Positions 8,463-16,940 of a stretch of 64,000 nt of DNA are shown here, in pieces. This DNA is from JAICSD01 sp963836665 (GTDB lineage Bacteria > Acidobacteriota > Vicinamibacteria > Vicinamibacterales > 2-12-FULL-66-21), in the NCBI GenBank assembly GCA_963836665.1, contig CAWIKL010000002.1, forward strand, positions 496,001 to 560,000, in the 5' to 3' direction. Position 1 is the first letter of the stretch; each line of letters starts with the position of its first letter. Under the pieces are notes generated by a model. It made no database searches. It was not told the DNA's origin and was given only the letters and a program-made list of their open reading frames with translations. A program made the position numbers and the translations under genes.

Positions 8463-10167
8463 GTGGGGGTGCCTGTGCGACGACTGCAGCATCTGGTGAG
8501 CTCGCCTATTGCACAAGAACTCACGAGCTCAGCTGCGGCGTTCTCGGCCTATTCAGTGATGACGGCGGTAATGCTATGGCCGGCAGTTCGGCTAGCGTAC
8601 TCGAGGATCATCGGGGACGACCTCGATCCGTGGCAGACCTTATGGGGGATGTGGTGGTGGCGCTTCGCGTACGCTCTAGAGTTAACGCCAATGCGTTCGA
8701 CGATGCTGTGGTGGCCAGACGGATCGAATCTCTGGTTTCAGACGTGGGACATCCCGTCAGTGATTGCTGTCCTTCCGCTCTGGCGCGTGTGGCCGCCACA
8801 AGCAATTTACAACCTCGCCCTCCTGATGTCGTTTCCGATGTCCGGCCTGACCTGCTATTTGCTCTGCCGGGCTCTATGGCGCCACGGATTGGCCGCTGCA
8901 CTTGCTGGGGCGCTGTACACATTTTCCACTTACCATTTCGCTCACGCGCGCGGAACACTACATATCGCATCGATGCAGTGGAGCCCTCTTTACTGTCTAG
9001 GGGTAACAATGATGCTTCGGGGCAGTTGGCGTGGCGCGTTAGTGGCGGGTGCAGGGCTATCATTGGCCGCAATGGCTTCGCCCTATCATCTTCTGTTCTG
9101 CGTAGTCGTGACGCCGATACTGCTGGTGACTGCGCTGCTGACAAGAGGCCACGTAGGCACTTCATTCGTTCGGTACGCAATTCTGACCCTTGTCGTGTTC
9201 GGTGTTGGAGCGGGTTGGCTCATGTACGGAATGCTTCGAGCGTACACCTCCGAGACATTCTTCGGACCTAGGAATGCAGTGGCGTTCTCGGCCGATCTTC
9301 AGAGTCTATTCTTGCCGAATCGGGCCAGTATATGGGCACAGTATCTTGAGGCTCCGACGCAATGGCGGTCAGCATCGTGGCACGGTGCGGTCGGCTATTG
9401 GGCAGGCAGCGCATACGTAGGCTATTGTGTCCTGGCGCTGGCTGTGTTGGGTGCGCGGCGCCAACCGATGGCGAAAGCCTTTGCGACCATCGCGGTTGTT
9501 GGCTCGGGTACTGGCCTTGGGACCTGAGCTTCAGGTCGCCGGCAGAGTACTTCCAGTCACACTGCCCTATGCATGGATTGAATGGCTATTACCCATTTTG
9601 AAATTCAGTAGTGCCCCGGCCCGATTTTCCTGGCTGACGACATTCGGCTGCGCGGTGGCGGGCGGAGCGGGCCTCACCGCGCTGTGCGAGCGGGGCCGAC
9701 GGGGCTGTCTCGCGGCAGTCGTGATTACGAGTATGGCACTTGTAGAGTGTTGGCCCTGCGACCTGCCGACTACTAACTATCCGACGATCCCCATCATGCA
9801 GGGATGGAGTCGAGGAAGCGGAGCCTGGGCGGTCCTCGATGCAACTGGCTGGTCGAGATGTTTGTGGCATCAGATGCAGCATCATCGGCCAATTGTAGGT
9901 GGCTACGTAACGCGGGAGGCCACTACTGCGCGCAACCATGTGGTCGACGATCCAGTGTTAATGGTCTTTCTTGGACACTTGTTCAGGACTGCGGAGCCCA
10001 GTAGACCTCCCGATGCAACTGCTATATGTAGGCGGTTGGCCCAGTTGCACATTCGGTTTGTTGTTGTGACGACTGACCGTGAGCAGTTTCTGACGAACGC
10101 AACGGCCTCGTTACGTGTAGTTGAAAGATCCGGCGACATAGTGATCTTCCAGGTCCCCGACGTCTAA
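8463..10167 (+). pseudogene. Frameshifted multi-pass membrane protein (YfhO/GT-C-like)
   Basis: Frame one from the GTG at 8463 encodes about 350 residues of membrane protein (IIGDDLDPWQTLWGMWWWRF, then LWWPDGSNLW, TFSTYHFAHARG). It stops at 9527, while the frame ending at 10167 continues the same protein: VLALGPELQVAGR, then LPYAWIEWLLPILKFSSAPARFS. The junction lies near 9505-9515. Joined, the product is about 567 residues, normal for uncharacterised acidobacterial glycosyltransferase-like membrane proteins. Either a single-base assembly error or real inactivation explains the break. No slippery run stands out at the junction. Confidence 0.65.
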
Positions 10168-10185
10168 CTGAGTCTCGGCTTCCAT

Positions 10186-12741
10186 CTAAACGCGGTTGAT
10201 CGCCTCGTTGACATCGACGTCTAAGGCGCGCCTCGCTGGAATGAGTGCAGCGATTGCGGCCGAGGTCATGAACAGTGCCGCTGCCGTCACAACCGCGACA
10301 GGGTCGCCGGGTGTGACACCGACTAGCACAGACTGGAAGACGCGCGAGGCCGGCACGGCGAGCCCCAGTCCTGTCACGGTTCCGACCGCCGTGGCGGTGA
10401 GCGTGCCTTGCAGAATCGTTCGGATGATGGATGTTGACGTGGCGCCGATCGAGAGGCGGATGCCTATCTCGCGGCGCCGTTGGCCGACGTGAAACCCAAT
10501 TACTCCAAAGATGCCCATGATGGCGAGGAGGAGGCTGCCGAGGCCGATCAGAGCCCCCAGGGCAGCCAGCGTCTGTAGCGGTTCTAAGTCGTTACGCAGG
10601 TTGTCTCGGGGGTAGGTGATCATGGCATTCGCGTCAGCATCCACCTGCCCAAGAGCCTCGCGCACTTGTGCCGCGAGCGATTCTGAGAGGCCCGCAGCAC
10701 TTCGCGCCACAAGGCGAGGCGTGGTGGTTGGGCTGAGTGGCAAGAAAATGGTAGGCGCGTCGCCGTCTTTGAGCTGTCTCGCTCCGTGAGCGACTACGCC
10801 GACGATCCGCGTCTCCGCGCGTCGGCCGGCCCACTCGTCGGTCGTTGGCCCATCGTGGACCTCACCCCAGACGCGCTCAAGCGTGGAGCCGATTGCATCC
10901 TGATTCTTCCAAAATCGAGTGGCGAGAGTCTCTGAAATAACAGCCACCGGCGCGTTACTTGCGACTTCTTCCATGGTGAAGCTACGTCCCCGCAATAGAC
11001 GAAGGCCAAGGGTGTCGAAGTAGTCAGCGGACACCTCAATTCGATTGACCGCGAGCCCGTTCGGAAGTCGAGGCACAGCTGTGAGCGAGAAAGGTGGAAT
11101 TGATACCAGGGCCGTATGAGAGATACCAGGCACTTGACGAATTCGGTCAAGTGCTAAGCGCCAGAACGACTTCTGGCGCTCCAGGCTCCAAGGACGACTG
11201 CTTGTCCTGACGGTTGCGACCATGAGCTTGTCGATGTCGTACCCTATCCTGACACTGCTGAGGGTCATGACTGACTGCGCGAGGAGAGTAGCGATTGTCA
11301 GCAAAACGACAGAGATTGCAGACTGCGCACAGATGAGTAAGGCCCGGAGACGGCCGCCCGTAATACCGCCACTCGCCATCTGCGAGCTGTTCAGCGCGGA
11401 CAGGAGCTCATCGCGTCGTCCGAACGAGATCGGGGCTAGGCCGGCAACGGTTCCGACTAACATGATTAACATGGCCACGAAGCCGTACACCGTTACGTCT
11501 GGGGACACGTCTACGCTTAGGGGCGTTCGAAGGCTCGTGGCGAGCACAGGCACGAGCCACATTGCGACCACATATCCGACGGCACCAGCACACAGACTGA
11601 GCAGTACACTCTCGGTCAACAGCTGTCGTATGATACGCGCACGGCTTGCCCCGAGAGCGAGTCGCGTGCCCATCTCGCGCGCCCTCGCGATCGCGTTGGC
11701 GAGCAAGAGGTTCGTCACATTGGCACACGCCAACAACACCAAGAGAGTCACAACGGTCATCAACACCGTTCCGATTGCGAGTAGGGATGTCTGGTGACGA
11801 TCCAGTGACTCGAATGTAACAGGCAGCACGCCAGGAGGTAATGTCCTGCCGTAATTGGCGAGTCGTGCCGTGACAAGCGCGGATACTTCAGCCAAGGCTG
11901 CTGACGGCGCATCCTTCCGTGCCACTCGACCGATAACGTCTACTGCTGGGTTCCAATCGCGGCCCTCCATCGCGCTTTCCCGTAGTTCTTTCAGTCGCGT
12001 CGCATAGGCACTCGCAGAGGCAGCGGTCGGTTTCTGTGTCGCTCTAAGGTCTCTTAGCTCGCTCTCGGTTCGCCGCATCGCCGCAGCCTTGCGTTCCTGC
12101 CAGAGGTCCTTGCGGTTGGCAAAGGTGGTCCAGATGACGGGCGGCACCATGCCGCCTCCGACAGGAACACGAAACCCGCGCTCCAATACGCCGACTATCA
12201 TGAACGGTTGATCGTCAACCTCAATCGTTCTCCCGACGACATCGCGAGCACCGCCCAACCGATTGATCCAGAATCCGTATGTCACTACGACGACCAAGGG
12301 AGCACCGGATGCATCGTCAGCGGCAGCAAGCGTTCGGCCGCGGGCGGCCCGTACATTGAAAAAGTCGAAAAAATTTCCGGTGACGGCGGCGACGGGAACT
12401 AGATCACTTGATACGCCACGCACAGCGACGGAGCTGCCATCCACACTGCTCGCCGTCAATATTAATGAGGCGCTGTTGTTCTTGAGGGCAACGTAGTCCA
12501 GGAGACCGCATTGGCCTTGGAATGCGGCACCCTGCAACGGAATAGAGAGAGACCCTGGAAAGGCGAGACGACGCACAGCTTCGACACCTCGAATGCCGGT
12601 CGAGCTAAACGCAATCGCGTTGACGATGCTGAACATGGCAGTAGAAAGCCCGATGGTGATTGCCAGTCCAGCTATCACCACTACGAAGGGAATGATTTGC
12701 TTTCGGAACAGCCTGCATGCGAACGTGACGTCTCTCCACAT
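10186..12741 (-). CDS. ADOP-type ABC transporter permease (two MacB/FtsX modules)
   Basis: About 851 residues: an N-terminal membrane segment (FVVVIAGLAITIGLSTAMFS), a MacB-type periplasmic core domain, and a first FtsX membrane module ending in LLLANAIARAREMGTRLALGASRARI. A second core domain and a second FtsX module follow (FHVGQRRREIGIRLSIGATS), with C-terminal RRALDVDVNEAINRV. This duplicated layout is the acidobacterial ADOP family, whose substrates are generally unknown. The ATG at 12741 is preferred to the TTG at 12747 because GAGG precedes it at good spacing. No ATP-binding subunit lies in the window. A related, shorter permease follows upstream (12979-14103). Confidence 0.85.
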   Translation of the reverse strand: MWRDVTFACRLFRKQIIPFVVVIAGLAITIGLSTAMFSIVNAIAFSSTGIRGVEAVRRLAFPGSLSIPLQGAAFQGQCGLLDYVALKNNSASLILTASSVDGSSVAVRGVSSDLVPVAAVTGNFFDFFNVRAARGRTLAAADDASGAPLVVVVTYGFWINRLGGARDVVGRTIEVDDQPFMIVGVLERGFRVPVGGGMVPPVIWTTFANRKDLWQERKAAAMRRTESELRDLRATQKPTAASASAYATRLKELRESAMEGRDWNPAVDVIGRVARKDAPSAALAEVSALVTARLANYGRTLPPGVLPVTFESLDRHQTSLLAIGTVLMTVVTLLVLLACANVTNLLLANAIARAREMGTRLALGASRARIIRQLLTESVLLSLCAGAVGYVVAMWLVPVLATSLRTPLSVDVSPDVTVYGFVAMLIMLVGTVAGLAPISFGRRDELLSALNSSQMASGGITGGRLRALLICAQSAISVVLLTIATLLAQSVMTLSSVRIGYDIDKLMVATVRTSSRPWSLERQKSFWRLALDRIRQVPGISHTALVSIPPFSLTAVPRLPNGLAVNRIEVSADYFDTLGLRLLRGRSFTMEEVASNAPVAVISETLATRFWKNQDAIGSTLERVWGEVHDGPTTDEWAGRRAETRIVGVVAHGARQLKDGDAPTIFLPLSPTTTPRLVARSAAGLSESLAAQVREALGQVDADANAMITYPRDNLRNDLEPLQTLAALGALIGLGSLLLAIMGIFGVIGFHVGQRRREIGIRLSIGATSTSIIRTILQGTLTATAVGTVTGLGLAVPASRVFQSVLVGVTPGDPVAVVTAAALFMTSAAIAALIPARRALDVDVNEAINRV

Positions 12742-12933
12742 CTTCAAACCTCATTGGCGGTGAGTTCGCTACCCCAGACGTACGCTCGAGCCCAGAAGCC
12801 TACGGAGTCGATCTGAAACCAGTTACAGTCGTTCGGCTGGATTCTACACCGCGTTAGTGCTGAGCATAAGAACAACCGTCATCAATGGGACATCCCTGCT
12901 ATTGCGATTAGCATTGAGCGGGAGCGGCATTGT

Positions 12934-12965
12934 CACGTAGCGTAGCGTTGCGTGGCGTCGCGTCG
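12934..12965. repeat. Degenerate pentamer repeat (CGTNG)
   Basis: Six consecutive pentamers CGTAG, CGTAG, CGTTG, CGTGG, CGTCG, CGTCG lie between the two permease genes, just downstream of the shorter permease and upstream of the longer one. Role unknown; a low-complexity accident is possible. Confidence 0.5.
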
Positions 12966-12978
12966 TCGGGAGATCGCG

Positions 12979-14103
12979 TCAGTCGACGCGGAGCAGGGCC
13001 CGATCAGTGCCCCAGGCGGCGCAACCCAGCATCGCCACGCCCAGCATTATCGCGGCGACGGCAGTGAAAAGAGCCGGCCATACAGAAGAGGTCGTCTCGA
13101 TCGTGCCAAACGACGGCGGGAACATTGTTCCCAGCCAAGACTTGAGCGCTTCAGTTTCCAAGGACCACGCGAGCAGGCCACCGGTTACGATCGCGGGCAG
13201 TGTGCTGTTAGCTGCGTGAAGGCTCCGCCGGGTCGACCACACATACTGGGAGGGGCGACGACGTTCGACTCCGCCAGACGTGGTCACCAGGCGATTCCCA
13301 GCTAGCACTCTGTGGAGCGAGAGTACCATCACGCAAATCGATATCAACATGCCCAACGCCAGAGCGATCGCGTGTCCCCTCCGGACCGCTATATCGGCGA
13401 GGAGAGGCCTAACAATGATCACGCCGTCGAAACGGACATTCGTGCCGACGGCACCGGCGGCGAGCTCTGTCTGCAGTTTGACAAGCTGTTGATGCGCCTC
13501 GCTTGACGTAGTTCCCTCGTGCAGTCGTCCTATCCATTCGTCGCTCCTGAACACTGACGGCCGGCTCAGGTCCAATCCCTGAGCGGACCGAGGAAGCCAC
13601 ACATCGACTTCATTTTTGTATGTGGCTGCTGAGGCAGTGACTCCAACGATCCGCCACTTCTGGCCGAGCAGGATGAGTGTCGCGCCGACCGCGTTTTGCG
13701 GCGACGGAAACGCCCGATTTGCAAACGTGGAAGAGATGAGAGCGACTGGCGGAGAGTCAGACTCGTAGTCAGAGGACAGGAATGGTCGACCCGCGAGAAG
13801 TGCCGGCCGGAGGAGCGCCAGAAGACCGTTGGAAGCACGCACGGTTTCTAGGAGAAACGGTCGATCGCCTATTTTGGCCCGTTGGGGACCGTGTTCGAAG
13901 TACGCCAAGGGCGCGAAGTCGGAGGCTCTCGTCCAGAACTCGACTCTGTCCTGCGACAGCGGCCACGATAGTCCTGCAACTGTATACAGGTCGCCGACAC
14001 CTTTGATGCGCGACGGCCGGACAAACAGCGCATCCCCGATAGAGCCAAAGGTGCCACACGCGGCCACGCTAATGGCGAGTAGAGCATGCACGCCCAGTCG
14101 CAT
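12979..14103 (-). CDS. Shortened MacB/FtsX-type permease-like protein
   Basis: About 374 residues from the ATG at 14103, chosen because GGAGG lies six bases upstream; the longer open frame to 14235 has no such site. One N-terminal membrane segment (LLAISVAACGTFGSIGDALF) leads into a MacB-type core domain with RPFLSSDYESDSPPVALIS and WRIVGVTA. Then come three or so C-terminal membrane segments. It resembles one half of an ADOP permease with a degenerate FtsX module. It lies in the same direction as the full ADOP gene and may form an operon with it, about 240 bases apart. Confidence 0.6.
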   Translation of the reverse strand: MRLGVHALLAISVAACGTFGSIGDALFVRPSRIKGVGDLYTVAGLSWPLSQDRVEFWTRASDFAPLAYFEHGPQRAKIGDRPFLLETVRASNGLLALLRPALLAGRPFLSSDYESDSPPVALISSTFANRAFPSPQNAVGATLILLGQKWRIVGVTASAATYKNEVDVWLPRSAQGLDLSRPSVFRSDEWIGRLHEGTTSSEAHQQLVKLQTELAAGAVGTNVRFDGVIIVRPLLADIAVRRGHAIALALGMLISICVMVLSLHRVLAGNRLVTTSGGVERRRPSQYVWSTRRSLHAANSTLPAIVTGGLLAWSLETEALKSWLGTMFPPSFGTIETTSSVWPALFTAVAAIMLGVAMLGCAAWGTDRALLRVD

Positions 14104-14318
14104 GGGAGCCTCCAGAATATCGCCAGAACTGTGTCCTGCACCGCTCTCGGACGCAAGCCCGCGGCACCACCTAGGTACCTCAGTCTGTAGGGTGCTAGAA
14201 AATGGGTGCTCACGTTGAAGCCGCCCAAGGAACAAAATTTACCACCGGTGCGGTACCGATGAATGGATCTCACACTCGGTATGTTGTCCCATGTGCGATG
14301 TCATCGGCGGTTGACGCA

Positions 14319-14335
14319 GGTCCCGTTCCGGGACC
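14319..14335 (+). promoter_or_regulatory. Hairpin just upstream of the first cysteine-rich peptide
   Basis: Seven-base arms (14319-14325 and 14329-14335) form a perfect hairpin ending seven bases before the ribosome site GGAGG of the peptide gene at 14352. A TTGACG hexamer at 14311 could be a -35 element. It could be an operator or leader structure. Confidence 0.4.
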
Positions 14336-14351
14336 AGACATGGAGGCACAC

Positions 14352-14591
14352 ATGACCCTCGTTCGAAGAAAACTCTTCGCCCTGTCAATCATCCTACCGA
14401 CATTGGCCGTCGGAGCCTTCGCGCTTGCGCCTCCGGTGCAAGCGGATTGCACGGTCGGGGCATCGCAGTGTTGTTACAATGGCAACTCTTTCAGCCTTGG
14501 CTCCTGCTTGAATGTCGGCGGCTGTTGGTGGTTCTATTCGAAATGCGATCAGGGCCCAGGTGATGCTTACTGGGGCGCGTGCGACTGTTGA
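14352..14591 (+). CDS. Secreted eight-cysteine mini-protein 1
   Basis: A 79-residue protein from the ATG at 14352 (GGAGG five bases upstream). The longer open frame starting at 14202 lacks a ribosome site. A classical signal peptide (positive MTLVRRKLF, hydrophobic core, cleavage after PPVQA) precedes a mature domain of about 48 residues. It has eight cysteines spaced C-x6-CC-x10-C-x5-C-x6-C-x11-C-x-C, suggesting four disulfides. Shared blocks with its paralogue at 14899 are CCYN, SFSLGSC and DAYWG. Exported disulfide-rich peptides act as toxins, inhibitors or signals; which applies is unknown. A strong hairpin follows at 14601. Confidence 0.75.
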   Translation: MTLVRRKLFALSIILPTLAVGAFALAPPVQADCTVGASQCCYNGNSFSLGSCLNVGGCWWFYSKCDQGPGDAYWGACDC

Positions 14592-14600
14592 CCGGTGTCG

Positions 14601-14639
14601 GCGCAAGGCGTTTGCCAGCCAACTGCGGACGCCTTGCGC
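14601..14639 (+). terminator. Stem-loop after cysteine-rich peptide 1
   Basis: Perfect 11-base arms (14601-14611 and 14629-14639) with a 17-base loop begin ten bases after the stop codon. No T-tract follows, so it is a terminator-like or mRNA-stabilising hairpin. Confidence 0.65.
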
Positions 14640-14898
14640 AGGCTCAATCACGAGGCGAAACGTGAGCGCACCGATTTGACGCGTCGCGCAAAAACTTTTC
14701 GGTGCGAATCACCTCGAACGTTCGACACATCGTTTGCTCTGACGGGCGTCTTCTTGAAGCTCGCGCGCAATCGTCACACCCGCTCTTCAACAGTCGCGCA
14801 GACCGACTTGTACGACGCTGGTTGTCATGAACGCCTCAAGTTCGGCTGCGGTGGGGGTCATCCTGACATTCATCTGACAAGAACAGACGGAGGTAACT

Positions 14899-15135
14899 AT
14901 GAGTGCCCGTCGACCGTTCCTTGCGCTCGCGATCATTATGCCAGCTCTCGCCGTGGGAGCATTCGCCTTGGCACCACCAGTTCAAGCTGATTGCGAAGCG
15001 AGTCCGAGCCAGTGTTGTTATAACAGCCAGAGCTTCTCACTCGGCTCTTGCATGGACTTCGGCCAGTGCTGGATTCACTCGAATATGTGTGTTCAGGGTG
15101 GCGTCGACGCTTACTGGGGCACCTGCAACTGCTGA
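14899..15135 (+). CDS. Secreted eight-cysteine mini-protein 2
   Basis: A 78-residue paralogue of the preceding peptide with the same GGAGG ribosome site and spacing. The signal peptide (MSARRPFLALAIIMPALAVG) ends in PPVQA like that of copy 1. The mature part again shows C-x6-CC-x10-C-x5-C-x6-C-x11-C-x-C, with CCYN, SFSLGSC and DAYWG conserved. Non-cysteine positions differ substantially, as expected for diversifying or ancient duplicates. The gene has its own leader and its own hairpin terminator (15146), so the two peptides appear to be separate transcription units. A DsbA-like enzyme is encoded at 7174. Confidence 0.75.
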   Translation: MSARRPFLALAIIMPALAVGAFALAPPVQADCEASPSQCCYNSQSFSLGSCMDFGQCWIHSNMCVQGGVDAYWGTCNC

Positions 15136-15145
15136 CTATTGTGAT

Positions 15146-15173
15146 GTGCGCTTGATCCGATGATCAAGCGCAC
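15146..15173 (+). terminator. Strong stem-loop after cysteine-rich peptide 2
   Basis: Perfect 12-base arms (15146-15157 and 15162-15173) close a four-base loop (CGAT) ten bases after the stop. It is a very stable hairpin without a T-tract and also marks the left edge of the conjugative element's gene block. Confidence 0.75.
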
Positions 15174-15380
15174 ACCGCCTGGCGCCGTCGACGAGTCGGT
15201 CGCGAATTGAGCCCTGCAGCTCTGCCTCGTTGCCGTCGAGGGAATCCAGCCTGCCTGGCCCGCGGTCCGTCCTCAAGCCTTTCCCGGCGAAGAACAGGCA
15301 TACCACCATCGCTGTACTCTTGGCGCTCCAGTGACCTGCTCCCGAAAACCGCTACAGCGGAAAGGTGACTGAGCAGCCTG

Positions 15381-15725
15381 TTACGCAATCGCCTCGGCTT
15401 CCTTCGGGATCGTCGCCGTCATGTTCTCATCGTCCCTGTGCTTTGGGCCGACATGTTCGACATGGCGTTCCTGCCAGGCCTCGAGATCCTCGATTCGGTA
15501 GACAACCCTCTTGACGCCGGCACGAATGAATGACGGCGCGTCGGTTACGCGACGAAATCGCTTGGTTCGAGACTTTTTCAGCCATGCGGCACTCATCCCG
15601 ATGAACTGTGCCGCTTCTGCCTCAGTCAGCACTCTTGACGGGTGGGGCATCGTCGCGTTCGCATTCGACGGACGATCCTTGCCGGCTTCCCCTTCAGCGA
15701 TGTTGCGAATGCTTCGAACGCGCAT
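15381..15725 (-). CDS. AlpA/excisionase-like helix-turn-helix protein
   Basis: 114 residues from the ATG at 15725, which has AAGGAG six bases upstream; the longer frame to 15770 is less likely. The centre reads RVLTEAEAAQFIGMSAAWLKKSRTKR, a MerR/AlpA-type winged helix as in phage excisionases, followed by YRIEDLEAWQERH, the usual end of that fold. Such proteins direct excision or activate element genes. It is the last gene of the minus-strand block. No integrase gene accompanies it here. Confidence 0.75.
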   Translation of the reverse strand: MRVRSIRNIAEGEAGKDRPSNANATMPHPSRVLTEAEAAQFIGMSAAWLKKSRTKRFRRVTDAPSFIRAGVKRVVYRIEDLEAWQERHVEHVGPKHRDDENMTATIPKEAEAIA

Positions 15726-15800
15726 GATCAGCTCCTTCTGGTCGATAAATCTGACCTCCGGGTGCCGCACAAGGCGGCATCCGGAAGACGTTCTGGTCGT

Positions 15801-16106
15801 TTATGCGACTTCGTCCCTCACCTGCTCCTCGTACTCGGCGTAGGCCTGCAGGACGAGTTCACGGATGCGCTCCTGCGCCGAAGTGTCGGCAACAGGCCGC
15901 AGCAGTGCGAAGCTGCGACGTTCGCCATTGACGGAGTACTGACGGGCGGGGAAAGTGACGTTGCGCCCCCCACCTCCGCGTCGCTCCCACACGCTGAAGC
16001 CAATCAGCTTCAGCCCTTCGAGCGCGCCGTCGCTGAAATGCAGCTCGGCATCCGCGAGTTTGCCGGTCGGTTGCTGTTTCTCGTTCGGAATGATCTTGAC
16101 CACCAT
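15801..16106 (-). CDS. Small conserved element protein, SpoVG-like pattern
   Basis: 101 residues. The order G-K-L-A-D-A-E-L-x-F...GLKLIGFSVWER...NVTFPARQ...RSFALLRPV...IRELVLQAYAEYEE resembles the SpoVG fold (strand, strand, P-A-R, helix) and is typical of conserved small proteins next to Xis genes in mobile elements. SpoVG proteins bind nucleic acid. The relationship is suggested by pattern and length only. It is cotranscribed direction-wise with its neighbours. Confidence 0.5.
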   Translation of the reverse strand: MVVKIIPNEKQQPTGKLADAELHFSDGALEGLKLIGFSVWERRGGGGRNVTFPARQYSVNGERRSFALLRPVADTSAQERIRELVLQAYAEYEEQVRDEVA

Positions 16107-16169
16107 GTTCGGTCTCCCTTGAAAAGCTCGCGCGCACGCGAGCGGTTGACGAAATCGACGACGAACTAC

Positions 16170-16535
16170 TCATGCAGCCTCGGGACTGGCGCTGCGCCCT
16201 TCGAGGCGTTGCCAGAGCCACTGCTGCAGCGTGTTGGGCCCGGCCAGACGCGCGTCGGCCGGTAGGAACAGGTACTGGTGACCTCGGTATTTCGCTCGCT
16301 GCCAGGCGAGCTCAATCGCGTCGATGAGCACCAAGCGGGCGGTCGTTCGTCGCATGCTCTCGTGCGGGACGGGAGCACCGGCAAACGCAATGACGTTTCC
16401 GAACGCACCGTGCTGAAGCGTGAGCGTGCCGGGCGAATCAAAGACGTCGGGAGCCGTGGTGACGAACGCGAAGTACTGGCGCGTGTTGCGCCCGATCGTC
16501 ACGGACACGCCTGGCGCCATCGACAAGTGTTCCAT
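16170..16535 (-). CDS. Conserved hypothetical protein of the element
   Basis: 121 residues from the ATG at 16535, preceded by AAAGGAG; the open frame continues to 16799 but has no ribosome site and runs into the large inverted repeat. The protein begins MEHLSMAPGVSVTIGRNTRQ and ends polar and alanine-rich. No domain is recognised. It lies between the SpoVG-like gene and a 135-base foldback, in the same direction as the rest of the block. Confidence 0.6.
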   Translation of the reverse strand: MEHLSMAPGVSVTIGRNTRQYFAFVTTAPDVFDSPGTLTLQHGAFGNVIAFAGAPVPHESMRRTTARLVLIDAIELAWQRAKYRGHQYLFLPADARLAGPNTLQQWLWQRLEGRSASPEAA

Positions 16536-16593
16536 CGCTGTTCTCCTTTCTGCGGATTGTGGTGAGTGGCTGAACGCGCGCGGGTAGACCGGA

Positions 16594-16728
16594 GGGACAT
16601 CACGTAATGGCCGCCTTGCGGCTCGGCCGACGCCGCTGTCAAGGCCGCCAGCCCCGAACGGGGTCGGAGCGAAGCGGAGAGCCTTGACAGCGCGGCGGCG
16701 AGCCCCACGATGGAGCACGTGATGTCCC
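16594..16728. repeat. 135-base imperfect inverted repeat (foldback)
   Basis: Outer arms 16594-16605 and 16717-16728 are perfect 12-mers. Inner arms near 16631-16645 and 16681-16697 pair over about 14 bases with a small bulge, and the tip contains CCCCGAACGGGG. The whole non-coding gap 16536-16940 has no gene. Candidates are a conjugation or replication origin, a structured RNA, or a MITE-like insertion. Confidence 0.75.
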
Positions 16729-16905
16729 GCACGCATCGCGCGTGTCGTTGTGGCGGGTGTCGAACGTGAGAGGGTCGTGTTCTGACGCATCGCGTACACC
16801 TCCGGTCAGAGCCGACACGCTCCCAAGAGCCCGCACTACATGCGGGATGGGTCGAGCGCGTGTGCGGGCTGGCCGAAGGCCGTGCTCGCGCTAGGTGAGG
16901 AGAAG

Positions 16906-16930
16906 GCCGAACGGGCTAGGCTCGTTCGGC
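16906..16930 (-). terminator. Hairpin downstream of the DUF932 gene
   Basis: Perfect 8-base arms (16906-16913 and 16923-16930) lie eleven bases beyond the stop codon of the leftward DUF932 gene. There is no T-tract. Confidence 0.5.
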
Positions 16931-16940
16931 AGCACCACGG

